From Ottelia alismoides (lineage: Eukaryota; Streptophyta; Magnoliopsida; Alismatales; Hydrocharitaceae): a stretch of DNA of 64,000 bases. Below, piece after piece: positions 49,350-62,290 of this stretch (its first letter is position 1; every line of letters begins with the position of its first letter). The translations under genes and the position numbers were made by a program. The notes beneath the pieces are model-generated. The model had not been told where the DNA came from and made no database searches. It saw only the letters and a program-made list of their open reading frames with translations. The stretch spans positions 744,001 to 808,000 of the forward strand of contig JAZKJV010010130.1 in NCBI GenBank assembly GCA_037367405.1, written 5' to 3'.

Positions 49350-51955
49350 TGAAGGATATGGCGTAATCCTCAAGCGCATCACGGAAGCGTGAGCGTCGTA
49401 TCGATAACAACGAGGAATGACTAGTCGCACTAGTTGTTCTATGCAGCGGAATTTAAAAATTTCATTTGACGAAACCACACGATCCAAGAACATTTCTCTG
49501 ATCGTTTCGTCTAAACCACAAACAAGTAATAGGATTACCTCTTGAAGCGTGGTTGCGATCGAGTCTCTCAACGAAGAGACCTCCTGTCTCAAGTCTGATC
49601 TGACGGAGGAGATGCTCGCGAGCGTGTTGATGAAACACGTGCTTCTCGCAATTCATGTTGATGATCCAGGCAGCGGATCTCCTGATCTCGATACATGAGA
49701 TCCGACATCTTCTTCACGAGCGAGGCATACTGAAGGAGACTAAGATCCACGGGCATACGATCGGGCAGCATAACGACGATGGTGCGGTGATGGAGACTCT
49801 CTCTAGGGCATCCACGGTGGATGGCCATGAGAGAAGAAGAGAGAGGGTTGATGTGTAGAGAGAAATAGAGAGAGAGAGATAGAAAATGAGAGAGACTTTT
49901 GTTCTCTTGTGTAAAGAAGAGCAAAGGGGTTGCCTCTCCTTTTATAATATTTTGGGATCCATGGATCTCAATCCATGGACAACACAAATCCAATGGCTCA
50001 CACTGATTTGTGTTTCTTTTAATGGCTAAGATTTGTGTTGGTAAAAACCAACAACAATTAATTTAATTTAGATTAAATCTATATTGATAAATCAATATAA
50101 ATCAATCCCAAATTAAATCAAGCAATCATGGAGATTATTGGAATGAAGATTGCCTCCTTCCATAATATGGGATTTGGTGGCAATCTCATGTAATCTCATG
50201 ATATCTCATGAGATTACATTATTCCATGGAAATCTCCAAGATTTACAACAACACTTGTTGTAAATTTTTCAACAAAATAATTCATAATTATTTTATGAAT
50301 ATTGCAATCTTGCCATTCTAAAATTGTGAATCACATTCACAACCCAAAATAAAATGTAAATTACATTTTCAATTTAATGTCCAATGTGAATCCAATTCAC
50401 ATCAACATTTAATTAACAACTGTAAATTACAAATAGCCCTCTCGTATATATTATGAATCACATTTATAATATATACGATTAATATGGATATTTCTATCCA
50501 CATTATTCATATCCTTGATAATTAAATCACATTTAATCATCTTGGATCTCTTTCCTCTTGTGCCCAAATAATATGAATCACATTCACATTATTTACATCT
50601 TTGATAATCAAATCACATTTAATTATCTAAGATAACTCTCTTTATAATATGAATCGAATTCATATAAATCATGATAATTAAATAACGGTTAATTATCCAT
50701 TTTCTCAATGCTCGGATACTTATATCAACAATGAAATTATCCTGAACTCTTTCAAGGATAATGCGCTTTCTCCGCGAATACTTGGAGATAAGGACATGGT
50801 GATTGTATTGTTCCACGTATAGTGACTTGGATATTGAGATCACATCTCAAATCCAGATCTCGGGTCTCCCATAGATGCTTGATAAAATCAAGACCGTAAA
50901 TCTTATCTTCTCATTGCATCTGAATCACATTCAGATCAATGTCCAACATTTGGACTAAGATTAGATTACTTCTCTACTGAGAGGAGTCACTAAAATCCAG
51001 ACCCGTTTTATCACTCCCTAGGAATGGAAGCATCATGGTTATACAACCGTTTATGATTATATCACCCTCATGTATTCCTAATACATGTACATCATGCATA
51101 CTGGAAGACTCAGAATAAACCCGAAGTATAAGATCAATTTTATACTGTCTACTTCAAGGATTTATCATTAAGTTTCTCATTCGATCATTGGGAGTCGGTA
51201 TCGATCATATACTTTCCAAAAGCATATATCATACCTAGGTCTTGGTCATATAATCTCCAAAAGTATATATCAAACCTACAAATTCAGTCAAGCTTCTAAA
51301 GTGAGACGATCGTGCACGGAATTTGATTCTTCCCAATATCTCATGAGTAAGCTCATGTCTTCCGGTTCAGTAAAGAACTTGTATGATCCCTTTGAAAGAT
51401 CGTATTACTCATATGCCCTTATATGCACACCAGCGCGCCGGTGTATAGACCTTGATTACGTCATCAACCTATTGGTCTGCCAAATGTACATATTCAAACA
51501 TATAGTAACACATCTGTCTCTGGTCAGAGGATGCATGCCTATATTGTGATAGCATACATCATAGGATTTTGGTTTTCTTGATCTCGTTAAGTCAACTCTT
51601 TGACCTAACTAATCTGACACCCTTGAATCTTTATTCCCATGCAGAGGACCTGCATCAAGAGGTCGGTCAGATATCAACAACTCCTACTCAGGCTGGAGAT
51701 CATCTCTTAACAATCATTTGATGGTGCTTGATGAGTCCTTAATCTAACTCTTTAGATGGTCATCCAAGCACCAACCTCTATGATTAAATATTTGAATCAA
51801 CAACCGTATGATCATCAAGCTGGCCGTAATACATAACCCTAATTGTACTAAGGGGCCTATTATGCAAATTATGTATTCTTCATTTCAGATCAGGGAATGA
51901 TATTCACAATAACAATTATTGCATAATGGCTCGCCGTGGGCTCGCATGTCCAACA
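49350..51955 (-). repeat. 5' LTR of copia copy C, complete
   Basis: It starts TGAAGGATATGG two bases after the PBS and ends GCATGTCCAACA. At 2.6 kb it has the same length as the LTRs of the young element. A minus-strand TATA-like stretch lies at about 49940. It carries the uninterrupted version of the site used by the young element (around 50757). The right flank is a chromovirus-like element. Confidence 0.88.
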
Positions 51956-52424
51956 ACATATTCTAAAAACCTTGGCACCCTTTCTCTAACAACTGTTGTG
52001 CCTTCAAAGTAGAGATGTGTTCGACATTATCATTTGATGTCTTTCCAATGAACTGGAACTTTACAGAGTTTGGAAGGTGAAAAGTTACTATCTTCTGAAA
52101 ACAATCAAGTCATGCATGATGCCTTTCTAGCCAGTCCATCCCCAGGATGAGATCAAAGTCATCCATTTCAATCAGTAGTAGTGAAACAGGTAATTGATGT
52201 CCTACTATGAGTACTACTCAATTATCCAGGATTTCTCAGATTATAAATACTTCTCCTCCTAATACATTGATCAGATAGGATTGTTGTACTTCTAATGGTA
52301 TCTTACCCAAAGCGGTACTAACCGTCGAGCAATAAATGAATGTGAAGCACCAGAATCAAACAAGGCATGTACTGAAAAGCCATAAATAGTAATGGTACCT
52401 CGTACGACCAAGTCTGAATTGCAG
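51956..52424 (-). pseudogene. Chromovirus-like protease and protease-RT linker (element F)
   Basis: On the minus strand the protease segment reads VVRGTITIYGFSVHALFDSGASHSFI, with the active-site Asp in FDSGASHSF at about 52350. Further on, near 52070-51970, another block reads FQFIGKT, ISTLKAQQLLEKGCQGF, which is the typical spacer before RT in plant chromoviruses. RT itself is absent because the copia LTR C starts at 51955. Stops and frameshifts are present. The family and order are clear; the sublineage (Tekay/Del-like) is my inference. The protease would process the precursor. Confidence 0.78.
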
Positions 52425-53669
52425 GCTTGTTCTTTAGTGATTGCATTAAGTTGTCCATTAGGAAAGGGCAAGCTAAGACCTGCAATGCTTTGTGGTGGTG
52501 GTTGCATAGGAGATGATCCGTGTGAGCCACAACCATTACCTGATCTTCCTCCACGTGTCGCTCCATTGTTCAGGACGGTTGTTATACCGTTAATTGGGGT
52601 TGGTTTAAACCCCGAACCTCTCAACTATGGACAATATTTCTTGATTTGGCCTTCCTGATGACAGTAATTACATGCACGTGTTTCTGGCAAAGCTGAAGAC
52701 CCAACCACAGAGGTACTATCTCCTGTTGTAGAGTAGCGAGGGTATAGTGGAGGCTAGAGAAACCTTCTCTTCCTGATGACTCATGTCCCAAAGTTTGTGG
52801 CGAGCTTATACTAGAGACAACTTTATGATAGTGGTGGTCTCTGCGGTTATAACACCTTATGTTTGGATGGTCCACCAGTAAAGTGGGAGCTTCATCGTTT
52901 TGAGTTTTCATCCCCTTTCCATCTCAATACAAGAGGTGATGTTCATGGCTTCATCTATAGTGGTGGCTCTAAAAACTGAAAAATTCTCTCAAAGATCTCC
53001 CTGAAGCCCACTAACAAATTTTGTAAGACATTCTTGTGGTGAAGTTTCTAGAGCTGGGGAGTAAAATAGCAGCTCAGTAAAGTGAATGTGATAATCTCAT
53101 ACATTCTTGGAACCCTGTGTCAGAGAAGCCAATTCCATCCTCTTCAGTTCTTCCCAATGGGAGGGAAGAAGTGATGCTAAAACCTCTCTTCAAAAATATC
53201 CCATGAAGCAGAATCTACTAATTTCTTGGAATGGCTCTCCACCATTGTATTGCATAGTCTGCTTGGGAGCAATAGTGAAGTGAACCCAAGTATCTACTAG
53301 TGCATGTATTATCCTCATTATCCTACTAATATAATTAAGCCATAATTCAGCCTCAACATGTTTTTTTGTGCCTTTGAATCGAGGAATCTTTCCCTTTCTA
53401 TAATTATCAAGTAAATTTTAATGTCTAAGAAGGGCCTTCTCCATTGCTCCTTCAGCTAGAGTAGGAGCAGACTTAGTAGAAGGATGGTAACTAGATTCTT
53501 CCTCAAAAAGGTCGACAGATTCTTCAATCCAAGCATCGATAGGCCTGGATGCCTTAGGTCTTTCAGTTTGTACATTGAGCCTCTCCTCTAATGCATGTTG
53601 CTTTTGCTTCATCTCTATGAGCATTGTCATCATAGCCGCTAATTTCCTAGATACGTCTTAGTCTGCCAT
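52425..53669 (-). pseudogene. Chromovirus-like gag (element F)
   Basis: The minus-strand start ATG at 53667-53669 gives MAD followed by a TAA at 53658, then DVSRKL and an in-frame stretch to 53418 with MTMLIEMKQKQHALEERLN. The central gag domain (53400-52750) is broken by frameshifts. A zinc knuckle at about 52630-52680 reads CNYCHQEGQIKKYC: the three Cys are in place, but the position of the His has Gln, so zinc binding would be impaired. The C-terminal stretch is Gly/Pro/Ser-rich and leads into the protease. It formed the particle shell in the parent. Confidence 0.75.
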
Positions 53670-53787
53670 GATCCTAGAATGAATCATGGCTAAAGGTTAG
53701 GTCCTATATGTTTAGCATGATGTACATAACGGATAATGACTTGTTATAGTCATTTATTAAGATTGAAGGGTCTTAAGACAACAATAG

Positions 53788-53800
53788 TTTCTGAATACCA
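53788..53800 (-). promoter_or_regulatory. Possible PBS of element F
   Basis: On the minus strand TGGTATTCAGA resembles the iMet-type site TGGTATCAGAGC with one extra base. It lies 120 bases upstream of the gag start, as expected. Confidence 0.45.
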
Positions 53801-54413
53801 CTCCTAGTTGTCAATTACTGAATAAATTATTGGAGTAATCGAGCTCTTATATAAAACTATCACGACCCCAATTCCAGGTCATTGAATCCTCCCTATATCC
53901 GGATCTGGTTACTCAGAAATAATTTATTCATCAATTACAACAACATTCAGAAAAATACTACAATTAAAAACACTCAGAAAGAAGTATTTAATTTTTTCCA
54001 TTCACAAAATAAATCTTACATGATACATTGTCCCACTATAACCATTTATTTCTACATCAGCTGGAAGGAACTACAAAAAAAGGATACCAACTACCTTATA
54101 AAGTAAATCTACTATGGTTGGCTGGATGGCTATTACGTTAATTGGTTGGATTACTAAAGTCCTTGCAATGGCTCATCGACACCTGCTGGATTTTCCATAA
54201 ATCATAGGATAACAATTAGTGAATGCTAAGTAACGAATAAGAGAAAAACAAATAATTGGTGTAATTTTAAAAACTTGTTATCACAAAAAGTTTCATTCCT
54301 TCTCACTAGTTTAAGTCCCATTCCTTCTATTCCACGTCAAGGATTAGTCCAGGGGAACCGCACCATTAATGGACTCTGAAGCGTTGATCTAGTGAACCTA
54401 TGTTGTCGCACGT
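53801..54413. other. Unassigned stretch, possible LTR of element F
   Basis: By position this should hold the LTR of F, but I cannot fix its ends. A segment at about 53863 (ATCACGACCCCAATTCC) resembles the start of some chromovirus LTRs in the opposite orientation. No open frame has a known domain. The last five bases, CACGT, are the left target duplication of the next solo LTR. Confidence 0.35.
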
Positions 54414-57400
54414 TGATTGATCCGAGAATACCCTTTGTTAATTGGTGTAAATAATTAATCATGCTGAAATATAATTGTGATGTGTTGTTGTGGGCGGGTA
54501 ATCGAAATCAATTAAGAAATAATCTTTAAATATTTAATTCAATTAATTCGAATGATTTTATTTTTATTTTACTTAGGCAAGTCCAAAGGTCGAACTCAAG
54601 GAGGCAAAGGAACAACTTAGAATTATGTCTATCAAATTTCGTGCGTGGTTTTTGAGGCAGAATATTTGGTATTTTTGATGCAAATTTTGATGCAAATGCG
54701 AATGTGGCCAACTAAAATGCATTTTTTAGTTAAACAATGTATAAAAATTATGAAACTTCACCGAGATGTTAATAATGATGAAATGAACACACTATAATTT
54801 TTTTGGAATTTTTGGATGTAATGTGAATATTCTATGAATTAATGAATGTAGAATGTGAAATTTTCAACAATTAGATATAATAAATATTAAATCTACTTAT
54901 TTTCAGTAAATAAAATTATCCAAGATATTTCATTAAGTGATTTATCTCAGAAAATCTTGAATCCTAAAAATATTGAATTTAATTCGTATTAAAAATTAAT
55001 TAGTTAAATAAAAAAATGATTTTTATAGGCAAAATATGTTTGCAAATGTAGTTGTTTTTTGGAAAAATGTTAAATACAATTAAGTCTACTATCCATGAAT
55101 TTTTGGAGCTACGGTCGATTAATTTTGAATTTCTAAGCTCAGAATAGGTAAAATATACAATTTTACGCAATCATATTAATCATTAAGCATAGAGAGTAGA
55201 AACATAAATCACATACCATAATGTAGAGAATTAGTTGTGGAACAAGTTGCCATTTTTGGATTAATAAAATAAGTAAATGCAGAGGTTCAAATTACAGAAG
55301 AAATAGAGGGTTTTGTTTGCAATAATATAAAAATTAAAGTAAAGTAAATTTCAGAGCAAGGACGAAAGTGAATTACTTAAACCCCAGAGGGGGTGGATGC
55401 AAAATTTACAATTGGTCACGTGTTATGCATATGACCCTCTGATGATGGACTTGGATGGAATATGGAGGGTCTCCTAGGGAGCTTTCACCAAATACCGCCA
55501 CACTCATGTGAAGATCACGTGGGAGTTGGGGGTTTGCATATGTTCCCTTAACACACGTATGACACACGTGGTCGGGGCATCGGGCCTCAAGCGTCTGGTG
55601 CTGAAGGAGTGAGGGCGTAATCACAGCAGAGGTGGAGGAGCAAGAAAGTGAATGACGCGACCCTAGGCAGAGGTGCGAGGCTGCTGACACACAGCCACAG
55701 GTTGGAGGCATTGATGGCATTGGCGACTGGGAAGCAAGAGTGGCTCGATAGCAAGCGGAGGAGTGGATCATTGTGGTTGAGCATCGGTGAAATTGCCAGC
55801 TACATTTTGAGGTGGAGCCGATACTTGATGAAGGTGGCGAAGCTCCCACCTTGGTAGCATTTGGAGCTGGATCTGTGTGACGAGACGAGGTTGAAGTACT
55901 GCTAAAAAATATAATGAGCCCATAGACCTGTAGCAGAAGGTCGGAGAAACGTCGAACGTGGCAGAGGAAATGATGAAGCAGGGGGTGGTTGGTGCAGGGG
56001 TTGCGATATCAGGGAAGAGGCTCGACGATCAAAAAATGAAGGTTGGCAGAGAGGTGTGGAGATGAGCGTTGGCTCAACGATGATGCTAGAGCTGTGGGCA
56101 ATCGCAGCGGAAGCAAGCCATACTACAACAAGGATAGCTCCTCGGATCTCATCGCGTGAAGGGAGAAGTCAATCAGTCACCCCGGATCCCCAATCTTGTG
56201 TGCAGTCAACGGATGGCGGTATAAGGGTGTGGAAATGGTGATTAAATAGGAGGCGAGAGGCGACGGTCGGGGGAGCCAAAAGAGGAAGGGGAAGGCGGAG
56301 ATCTACGATTGGATTGGAGGAGAATATACAACAAAGGGGGTTTGATTTGGAGATTGGGGGATGATCGTGAGGGTAACAGAGAGGGAGAGATTTGAGGGGT
56401 TGGTCGTCGATGGAAAGGTGGTGATTGATCGGTCGTGCTTGAGATTGGAAGGAGATTTGACGAGGAGGAAGGCGACGCATATTGGTAGTGGCAAGATCCA
56501 TGGCGAGTGGCGGTTGGTGTTTAGTCATGGAAGGAAGGTGGTTGGGATGAGGATATTATGTGGATGATTGGAGGTGGTGGCGGTTGGCCAGATGAGAAAA
56601 GGTGGCCAGAGATTGGCAGTTGGAGGGTGGCGCTAGATCTGTTAGGCGGTGGTGCTCGCGAAGGGGAAAGGGTTGGCAGACGCACGTCTAGGGCACGTGC
56701 ACAACACGTGCGGCCTTTATTAAATATTTTTTTTTTTGTAAAAACAAATATATAAACCCCAAAAATGGGTGACATGTGGCAGCTCCTGGAGCTACCACGT
56801 ATCACTCCCATATAATTCGAAAAAAAGACAAAGATAATTTCGTAAGAAATAACAAACCACCTCAGATCAAAAAATTTTCTTTACAAAAGTTGCTCATCTC
56901 GAAGAGATCTACAATTTCGTGAGTAGATCAAAACCAAAAACGGTCATTTGCGCAAAGTGTTGTTTTTGGGGTATTCTATGTACATAGAATCTGTTGATTT
57001 TTGGGATTTGTATTTTTTTTATTTTAAATAAGATAAAAATTCATAAAAATATAAGATAAAATCAAAGGTAAATATTTACAGATTAATCTATTTTTTTGTA
57101 TTTTTATTAATTAGGAAAATAAAGAAATAGAATAAAATTCAAGAAAGTGGACTTTTGTAAATATAGTCTGTGAAGACTCGGACTCAGTTAGTTTCTTTAA
57201 TTTCAACTCATTTTGATATTGAAATTTTATGCGTTTTAATAAAAATATTACCAAAGTCAATGAAAATGAAATAAAATAAAAAGAGTTAATTATGTACAAA
57301 AATTAATAGGTCAAAATCAGGTAAAATACACAATGTACAAAAGTGGCCCAAAACCCAACTTTCACATATGAGCTCTGATTCACTTGAACTTGGTCTTGTT

Positions 57401-57827
57401 TTGAAATAATTGAACGTACATTAGTTCAAAAGTGACTAGGATCAAATCAAACACTATATGAGGAAGATGTGAACGTTTTAGTATGGAAATCCTGAAGTTA
57501 GGGTTTGAGTTTCTAGTCCACTTATTTATTTTAGTGATTCTTTTGCATTTTTTTATTCTTGTTAGTCATATGTACATAATGGAGGTGGTTTCAGGTAATT
57601 TTGAGTTATCATTAATTAGTTAAAAATTATGGAATTTAGGCTATTTACAGGTCAATTGAAATGAGATTTTTGGTTTCTTATTTTATGTAACTATGAGTGG
57701 TAAAATACAATTATTATTTATACCTGCATAAATGCTTATTACGTAATATAATGGATAAAATGTAGATGAATTTTTGTGATCTGATCTTAATTAATGTCTT
57801 TTAGAGTGATGAATCTGAGATTCAATA
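54414..57827 (-). repeat. Athila-type solo LTR 1, 3.41 kb
   Basis: It starts TGATTGATCC and ends in the terminal hairpin TGATGAATCTGAGATTCAAT plus A. A perfect 5-bp duplication CACGT flanks it (54409-54413 and 57828-57832), and no PBS or PPT adjoins it. It shares the U5 motif (ACTTAGGCAAGTCCAAAGG at 54579) and a decayed hairpin near 56884. The GC-rich middle (55400-56700) has open frames on both strands, without recognised domains. Confidence 0.82.
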
Positions 57828-57832
57828 CACGT

Positions 57833-58096
57833 TGCCTCAACCAATCCTCCAGTACTACACTGACAATTTTCCTTATCTTTTATTATTCAAGGTCTCAAAC
57901 CCTCGACCAGGAAAACAAAAGAGAACACCGTCCTCGAGGAATCAGTTGCTTAAAACCCTGTGCCGACCTTTAATCATATATACTAACGGCTTTAAATACA
58001 TGTTATCATGACCCAGCCGTTATCCAACCACCCATGCCTCCACATGGCACGGCCACATCTTCAATTAGTCAATCCACCTATTGGCAGCCGAGTACC
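57833..58096. other. Spacer between the two solo LTRs
   Basis: These 264 bases are not LTR. They hold no open frame of note. The last five bases (GTACC) are the left target duplication of the next solo LTR. Confidence 0.6.
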
Positions 58097-61081
58097 TGAT
58101 AGATGCAAAATCCATCCCGTGGTTAATTGAGTTGTCAGTGTAGAAAAACCGTGAAGAAAAATTTGGTTTATGAATCAAAATTCAGGATTAAAATAAGAGA
58201 GAGAAAAGAGTAACAAATAAGATTGTCTCTTATTTTAATCCCTTAAACTAATTTTTATACATGTAAGTTCCCCTGGGTCGAACTCGAGGAGGCAGAATAA
58301 AGGTACTGTAGTTTTCTGGTAATAAAAAATTCTTGAGAATTTATTCTTCTTCTTGAAATTACAACAGAACTCAAGAAAGCACTAAAAAATAACACGGTTT
58401 TACAAAAATCGAATCAAGAGAAATATGCGATGAAAATCAACAAAAAATTACAAGAAATGTCACTAGGGTAGTTATGGAACTACCCTATATAATTTGAGGA
58501 AAAGTACTACAAAATAAATGTCTGAAATAACCCAATAGTCCAAGGGTAGAAGTGCAAAAAAGAAAAAAGTTTGTTCTGTTATAAATGGGTCCCTAGCAGG
58601 GACTGAATTGCAAAGAAAACTAAAAGTAATACATTTAGGTCCCTGTATGGGGACCTAAATGTAATTTCTGGAAACTTTAGAGCTACTTTAAATTATTTGG
58701 ACTCGGCTGGAATTATGTTGCAATTTTCACACCGTTTCGAAATCAATGGCGGAGATTAGAAGCGGGCGCTTGATTATGAGTCGTTCGATTTAGACAGGTG
58801 TCGCAATTCTATGTGCTCTGGCATTCTTGAGTATTCTTTCCTTTCTTGCACAGCAGGCGACGGTGTTGTCATCTCAAAATTATTCCCGACGAAGGATTGA
58901 TTGCTTTGGCCTCCTGCAGTGCCAGAGGGGTGTCTCCTACACCCCTCGAGCTTGCTTGCAGGTAAGCGGTCCTCGATGTGGAGAGCTACGGCGGTTGGAT
59001 GTCGAAGAAGATGATCGTTTGGTGGATCTTGAAAAGCCACCTAGAAGTTGATCCTAGATTGAATCTTCTTCGATAGTTGAGACTCCAGACAATGATTTGA
59101 TGCTCCAGTAATAAGAAAGACCTGTAAATGAGTTTTACATGCTCGATTCACAATTGAATAAACCAAGATGTTTAGGGTTTGCAAATCAAAAAATTTGATT
59201 CCAAAAAATGTGTATCAGGGAAAATGCAAGAGATGGAATATCGATTTGCAGTGAATTAAATCGAACTCATAAAGGGATTAATCGATGGCGTCTAAGATGA
59301 ATGGTTAAGGTATCTAAGTGCGTGCTTAAGGTAGCTAATCAAGGCATGGATGCCGAGAAATAAAAATGCAAAGGATGAAGGTATACCTGGGGATAACATG
59401 ATGTATGAGCCTACTCATCGTCGCTCGATGGATCGGCTTCCCGGAGCTGAACGTCACGGCTGCGGCGGTGCAAGGCCGAGCTAAGACCTTCGAACCTTCC
59501 TCCGATGATCACTCCTTCACGCGGCGCGTGCCTTTGGCCCTGTCACAACCAGAGTTAGGCAGGGGACGACGGTGAAGGTAGTGGATCGACCAATGCGTTT
59601 CTGGAGTTAGTTGGTTTAGGAAGAATTAGTTGGAGATGGTGACTTTGTAGGGCTTTTATAGAATGATTTGAAGGGAGTTAGGTATGAATCAAGGGTCAGC
59701 GCATGTGATGGTTGTTAGAGGAAGAATATGGATGGCTTAGATCGAAGGAAGAGGTTATGGAATTCTGGGTAGAAATTAGAGAAGAAAGGCCAGCAGAACA
59801 GATAAACCGCCTGCCTTCTTAAAGAAGATGAACCAGGTGTTGACACATGTCAACACCTGGTTGGATAGATTCAAGAAATAGAGTAATAAATAGGGAATAA
59901 ATAATAACTAATAGAATTTTAAATAGGCATAAAGATAAGAAATATATATATAATTAAATTATCTAAATTATGATATAATTGGTTTTAATAAATAACAATT
60001 ATTTTACAAAATATTAATATTATATTAATAAATAAGTCTAAATAATACTAGGGTTTACAAAATAATAATTTTTAATTGAATAAATTAATAAACAATATAT
60101 TATTTTTGGCATTTTATTAATTATTAGGATAATAAATAAAGTATGTACCAATTTTTGTAGATTTTAATAAATTAATTTTAGTAGATTAATAAATATAGAT
60201 ATAAGTGATACAGTTCATTTATACTTATAAATTAGGATTTTTGATTTATTTAAAAAATTAAATAAGCTCCAAAAATATGAAATAAATTAAGATTAAAATA
60301 CAAGATCAAGAAAATAATTAAAAATTATAAAATCATCAAAACAATAAATAGTGTTCCCTAGATAAAATAAATATGCCAGAAACCCAGTTGTGGTTAGGTC
60401 CCAAAATCGACTTTTTGAAAACAGACTTTGATTTTAGTGAAATCACCACTATTAATAAGACTATTATTTTATGAACTTTAAGGTGAGTAGAGTAAAATTG
60501 GAGTTCGTATGACAAAGTTATGATGTTCGGAAGTTGGGATTTCAATAATTTAAAAGTTGGATTTCTTGACATATATACAAGATAATATTTTTAACTTATT
60601 TTATATTTATATATATATATATATATTTTAGAAAAATTATGAAAAAGTTTAATGAAAATTATATTCATATGAATTAATTAAAAATCTTTGAAATTTTGGT
60701 ATTTATTGGATAAATAATGAAGAGTATGAAATGCGAAATTAATTATTTCTATCTATTTTCTTCCTTATCTCCCCCTACTTATTTATTTTCCCACCAATCC
60801 ATGCCGACGTGGTCTCGAGGATTAGGTTCTAAATATATCTTTCAATTATATTTATTTTTACAAGTCATATTGTACATATTTGCATATCTACAATTTGCCT
60901 TCTTTTTATTTTCTTTATTTTTATTCTTTTATTTGTTTACATGATTTTAATGCATAAAAGTGCATCTTTATTCATGAATAGGGTATTGTTAAAAATTCAA
61001 AATTAATGGATATTTACATGTATCTGCTAAGGGTTTTAAGAAAAAATGCAGACATAATGATAATGAATCATGGATTCATCA
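58097..61081 (-). repeat. Athila-type solo LTR 2, 2.99 kb
   Basis: It starts TGATAGATGC and ends AATGAATCATGGATTCATCA. A perfect 5-bp duplication GTACC lies at 58092-58096 and 61082-61086. It is of the same subfamily as the plus-strand LTR at 13336. It has a U5 motif (CCTGGGTCGAACTCGAGG at 58274), a minus-strand TATA box (59654-59660) and a perfect hairpin upstream of it (59831-59862). Confidence 0.92.
59831..59862. repeat. Perfect 14-bp hairpin in solo LTR 2
   Basis: The arms AACCAGGTGTTGAC and GTCAACACCTGGTT are perfect complements around a 4-base loop (ACAT). The counterpart at 14529-14556 keeps 11 of 12 pairs and the same distance to the TATA box. Confidence 0.85.
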
Positions 61082-61706
61082 GTACCACACATTGCAAATA
61101 ATTTATTTAACGCACTCAACAAATCTAGATAAACGTGTACCACCTAGGTTTGGCCTGCCACTACGGATGTTCTCCTAACAAACCTACAAGTTGCATGCCC
61201 TGCTTATAGTATCTACTCCAAGTCATTCTTAAACCATCGATTTTCATATTCATCAACATTGAGTATCACCTTATATATTCATTCATATGGATATATACTC
61301 ATATTTACATATATTTTAACTCCCAAATCCTAACTTTCCAAGCCACCGCATCTATTCGATGCTTAGACATTATTTTATTGGGAATTACAAAGCAATTTTA
61401 ATATTTTCTCAAAAATATGCAAATTATTATTCTTCATAGCGAAGAACATAAAATCGAAAATTTCAATGATATCGTACGAAAATCCAACAACAAAAGTATG
61501 GATTCCCATACCTAATCGAGCTCTCTCTCACGTATGCAGTGCTTTATCGTGATTTGTTTTTAGAAAGGATGTTTTACGGCTCCTGAAATGATCAAATTTC
61601 ATTTTTGTATCAAAAAACTAAGAATGTGTCAAGAATGCAAGGAATGAAGGAAGAACACGAGGAACATGAAGAACATAGGAAGAACACGAAGAACATGTTT
61701 TCTCTC

Positions 61707-61886
61707 AAAATTTCAGCAGAGCTTGCCCTTATACATGGTGATATTTCTAGGAAAAGTTTGGTAGTGTTTCCCGTTATATTGGGGCATACTTCAAGAAAAA
61801 TTTCGGCAGAGTTTCCCCTTATATCATGACATACTTCTAGGAAAATTTCAGCAGAGTTTCCCCTTATATCGGGACAATTTTTAAAA
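61707..61886 (+). repeat. 45-bp tandem repeat, four units
   Basis: Units start at 61707, 61752, 61797 and 61842, each beginning AAAATTTC-GCAGAG or AAAAGTTTGGTAG and containing TTTCCC-TTATAT. The period is exactly 45 and keeps reading phase: a plus-strand frame (61605-61829) gives 15-residue repeats KISAELALIHGDISR, KSLVVFPVILGHTSR, KISAEFPLIS, preceded by EEHEEHEEHRKN. Confidence 0.88.
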
Positions 61887-61970
61887 GAAAAAACAGAAAC
61901 AATTTCCTCTTATAAAATCATCGAGAGGAAAACAACAATGAATCTAAAAGAATGTAATTAAACTGCAAGT

Positions 61971-62290
61971 GATGGAGAATCAATAGACACCACGCATCAA
62001 AGATGAATGGAGGTGTGACGAATCAACAGTACATTTGAAGCAAGTAGGTGTGACGAATCAAAGATAAGTAGGGTGTTACATATATTTGTCCCTCAAAACA
62101 AGTATAAAAGCGAAATTGGAAGAATACATTTGAACTATGAATGATGGAGAATCGGTAGACACCACGCATCTTAAGTGAGTAAAGGTGTGATGAATCATAA
62201 GGTTCACTGACGTGCATAACCACTCATACCTAAGTAGGGTGTTACACATATTTCTCCTCGAACCACAATAGAAAACTAATCGAAAAGGAA
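61971..62290. repeat. 172-bp tandem duplication
   Basis: GATGGAGAATC-TAGACACCACGCATC at 61971 recurs at 62143. The following GTGTGAtGAATCA and TAAGTAGGGTGTTACA-ATATTT blocks also recur at the same spacing. The copies have diverged, so the duplication is old. Confidence 0.8.

Noticed and set aside
60611..60628. TA dinucleotide run
   Set aside because: A short simple repeat in an AT-rich LTR with no further pattern.
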